Source: Streptomyces sp. NBC_00236 (GTDB lineage: Bacteria; Actinomycetota; Actinomycetes; Streptomycetales; Streptomycetaceae). From it: a stretch of DNA of 64,000 nt. Below the pieces are notes generated by a model. It saw only the letters and a program-made list of their open reading frames with translations, was not told the origin of the DNA and made no database searches. Location of the stretch: the NCBI RefSeq assembly GCF_036195045.1, contig NZ_CP108100.1:2294001-2358000 (forward strand), written 5' to 3'. The position numbers were made by a program, and so were the translations under genes. This document shows, piece by piece, positions 63,098-64,000 of this stretch (positions within the stretch are counted from its first letter, which is position 1; the number at the start of each line of letters is the position of its first letter).

Positions 63098-64000
63098 TCA
63101 GACGAGGCGGATCATGTTCCAGGACATCGGCTCCAGCGTGGCCCGCAGCACTCCCCCGTCGAGCACCGTGCCCTCGGCCGCGTGCGGGGCGACCCGGCCG
63201 GGTTCGGTGAGGGTGTTGCGGGCGTCCGGGTCCGCGTCGGCGAGGACCTGGTGCTCGGCGATGCCCGTCAGGTCGAGGCCGTGCAGGGCGACTTCGAGCG
63301 GGAGAGCCGTGTCCTGGCCGCGGTTGACCGCGAAGACGGTGACCGCGCCGGTCTCCGGGTCGCGGACGGCGGTGGCGTGCAGCAGGTCCGTCTCGCCGTA
63401 CCTGGCGGTGCCGTACGTGGGCGAGTCCACCCGTACGTCCAGGACCTGGCCCCGGCCGTGCCGTGCGGCCTGGGCGAACGGGAAGAAGGTGGTCTGCCGC
63501 CAGGCGGGTCCGCCGGGTTCGGTCATGATCGGGGCGATCACGTTGACCAGCTGGGCCAGGCAGGCCACGGTGACCCGGTCGGCGTGGCGCAGGAGGGCGA
63601 TGAGCAGGGTGCCGAGGACGACGGCGTCGGTGACGGAGTAGTTGTCCTCCAGCAGGCGGGGCGCCTCGGGCCAGTCGAGGGGGTTGGCCTCGGCCTCCTG
63701 CTGGCTGCGGGCCATGTACCAGACGTTCCACTCGTCGAAGGAGAGGTTGATCTTCTTCGTGGACTTCAGCCGCGCCCCGACGTGGTCGCAGGTGGCGACG
63801 ACGTCCTCGATGAAGGACTCCATGTCGACGGCGGAGGCCAGGAACGAGTCGCGGTCGCCTTCGAGTTCCTCGTAGTAGGCGTGCAGCGAGACGTAGTCCA
63901 CGAGGTCGTACGTCTCGGCGAGGACGGTCGCCTCCCAGGCGGCGAACGTGGACATGGACCGGCCCGAGGACCCACAGGCGACGAGTTCGACGGACGGGTC
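63098..64000 (-). CDS. GH51 alpha-L-arabinofuranosidase, C-terminal part (partial)
   Basis: The gene enters from the right edge; about 300 residues of the C-terminal part are present. The barrel end is clear: the nucleophile is the Glu in LSFDEWNVWYMA, followed by EDNYSVTDAVVLGTLLIALLRHADRV, then the beta domain ending in LEPMSWNMIRLV. It releases arabinose from plant polysaccharides, presumably inside the cell or in the envelope. The first half, with the acid/base Glu, lies outside the window. Confidence 0.92.
   Translation of the reverse strand, partial: DPSVELVACGSSGRSMSTFAAWEATVLAETYDLVDYVSLHAYYEELEGDRDSFLASAVDMESFIEDVVATCDHVGARLKSTKKINLSFDEWNVWYMARSQQEAEANPLDWPEAPRLLEDNYSVTDAVVLGTLLIALLRHADRVTVACLAQLVNVIAPIMTEPGGPAWRQTTFFPFAQAARHGRGQVLDVRVDSPTYGTARYGETDLLHATAVRDPETGAVTVFAVNRGQDTALPLEVALHGLDLTGIAEHQVLADADPDARNTLTEPGRVAPHAAEGTVLDGGVLRATLEPMSWNMIRLV

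Overview
The window is a high-GC actinobacterial chromosome segment, almost certainly Streptomyces. The evidence is the strong third-position G/C bias, many GTG starts, 4-bp ATGA/GTGA gene overlaps, Scr1/DUF397 and DUF3145/DUF3052 families, and the conserved order aceE - DUF3052 - ahpE - terD followed much later by fasR-fabD-fabH-acpP-fabF-DUF3145, which matches the SCO2370-SCO2391 neighbourhood of S. coelicolor as I remember it. No gene-level database search was possible; names rest on reading motifs and gene order.

Region 1 (1-6873) is mobile. It holds the end of an actinomycete integrative element: two small coupled genes, a DUF3987 primase/helicase-like gene, an iteron-like large inverted repeat, an excisionase and a tyrosine integrase, ending at a decayed copy of the 3' half of a tRNA-Val gene plus its terminator. 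A second, intact copy lies at 6761-6873. Between the copies sits a two-gene island of unknown function: a three-Cys-motif (DUF5131, phage Gp37/Gp68-like) protein and its TcmP partner.

Region 2 (7068-21770) is chromosomal: a lipoprotein with repeated SDNG turns, a coiled-coil protein, a DUF4383 membrane protein, an FmdB zinc ribbon and an O-methyltransferase. A tellurium-resistance-type stress cluster follows: a HAD phosphatase, a phosphoribosyltransferase/StiP fusion and a HpcH/HpaI aldolase-like protein in one leftward operon, then three TerD-type proteins, a TerA-like protein and a DUF475/TerC-like membrane protein. AhpE peroxiredoxin and DUF3052 end the block.

Region 3 (22288-39919): aceE (pyruvate dehydrogenase E1), a small secreted I36-type protein, a drug-efflux MFS gene with a divergent TetR regulator, two related secreted DUF1023 hydrolases on either side of a DUF4429 protein and a NarL-type two-component pair, a membrane acyltransferase, an aldo/keto reductase next to a MerR regulator, an ArsR-MFS pair, and a fructosamine-kinase-like gene. 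Several regulators have clear dyad operators in their upstream DNA.

Region 4 (39920-50751) is more accessory. It has a scar with an IS701-type transposase fragment and a regulator fragment, a divergent EthD/MerR pair, a beta-lactamase-fold hydrolase, an anti-sigma-like ATPase with an Scr1-DUF397 pair, a HAD gene, a sigma-factor/membrane-protein pair and a Tat-exported phospholipase C.

Region 5 (51003-64000) is core: GNAT and pirin genes, the FasR-regulated fatty acid synthesis operon with a strong terminator, DUF3145, a GDSL lipase lipoprotein, aldose 1-epimerase, a flavin amine oxidase, an EI24-family membrane protein and the C-terminal part of a GH51 arabinofuranosidase that runs off the right edge.
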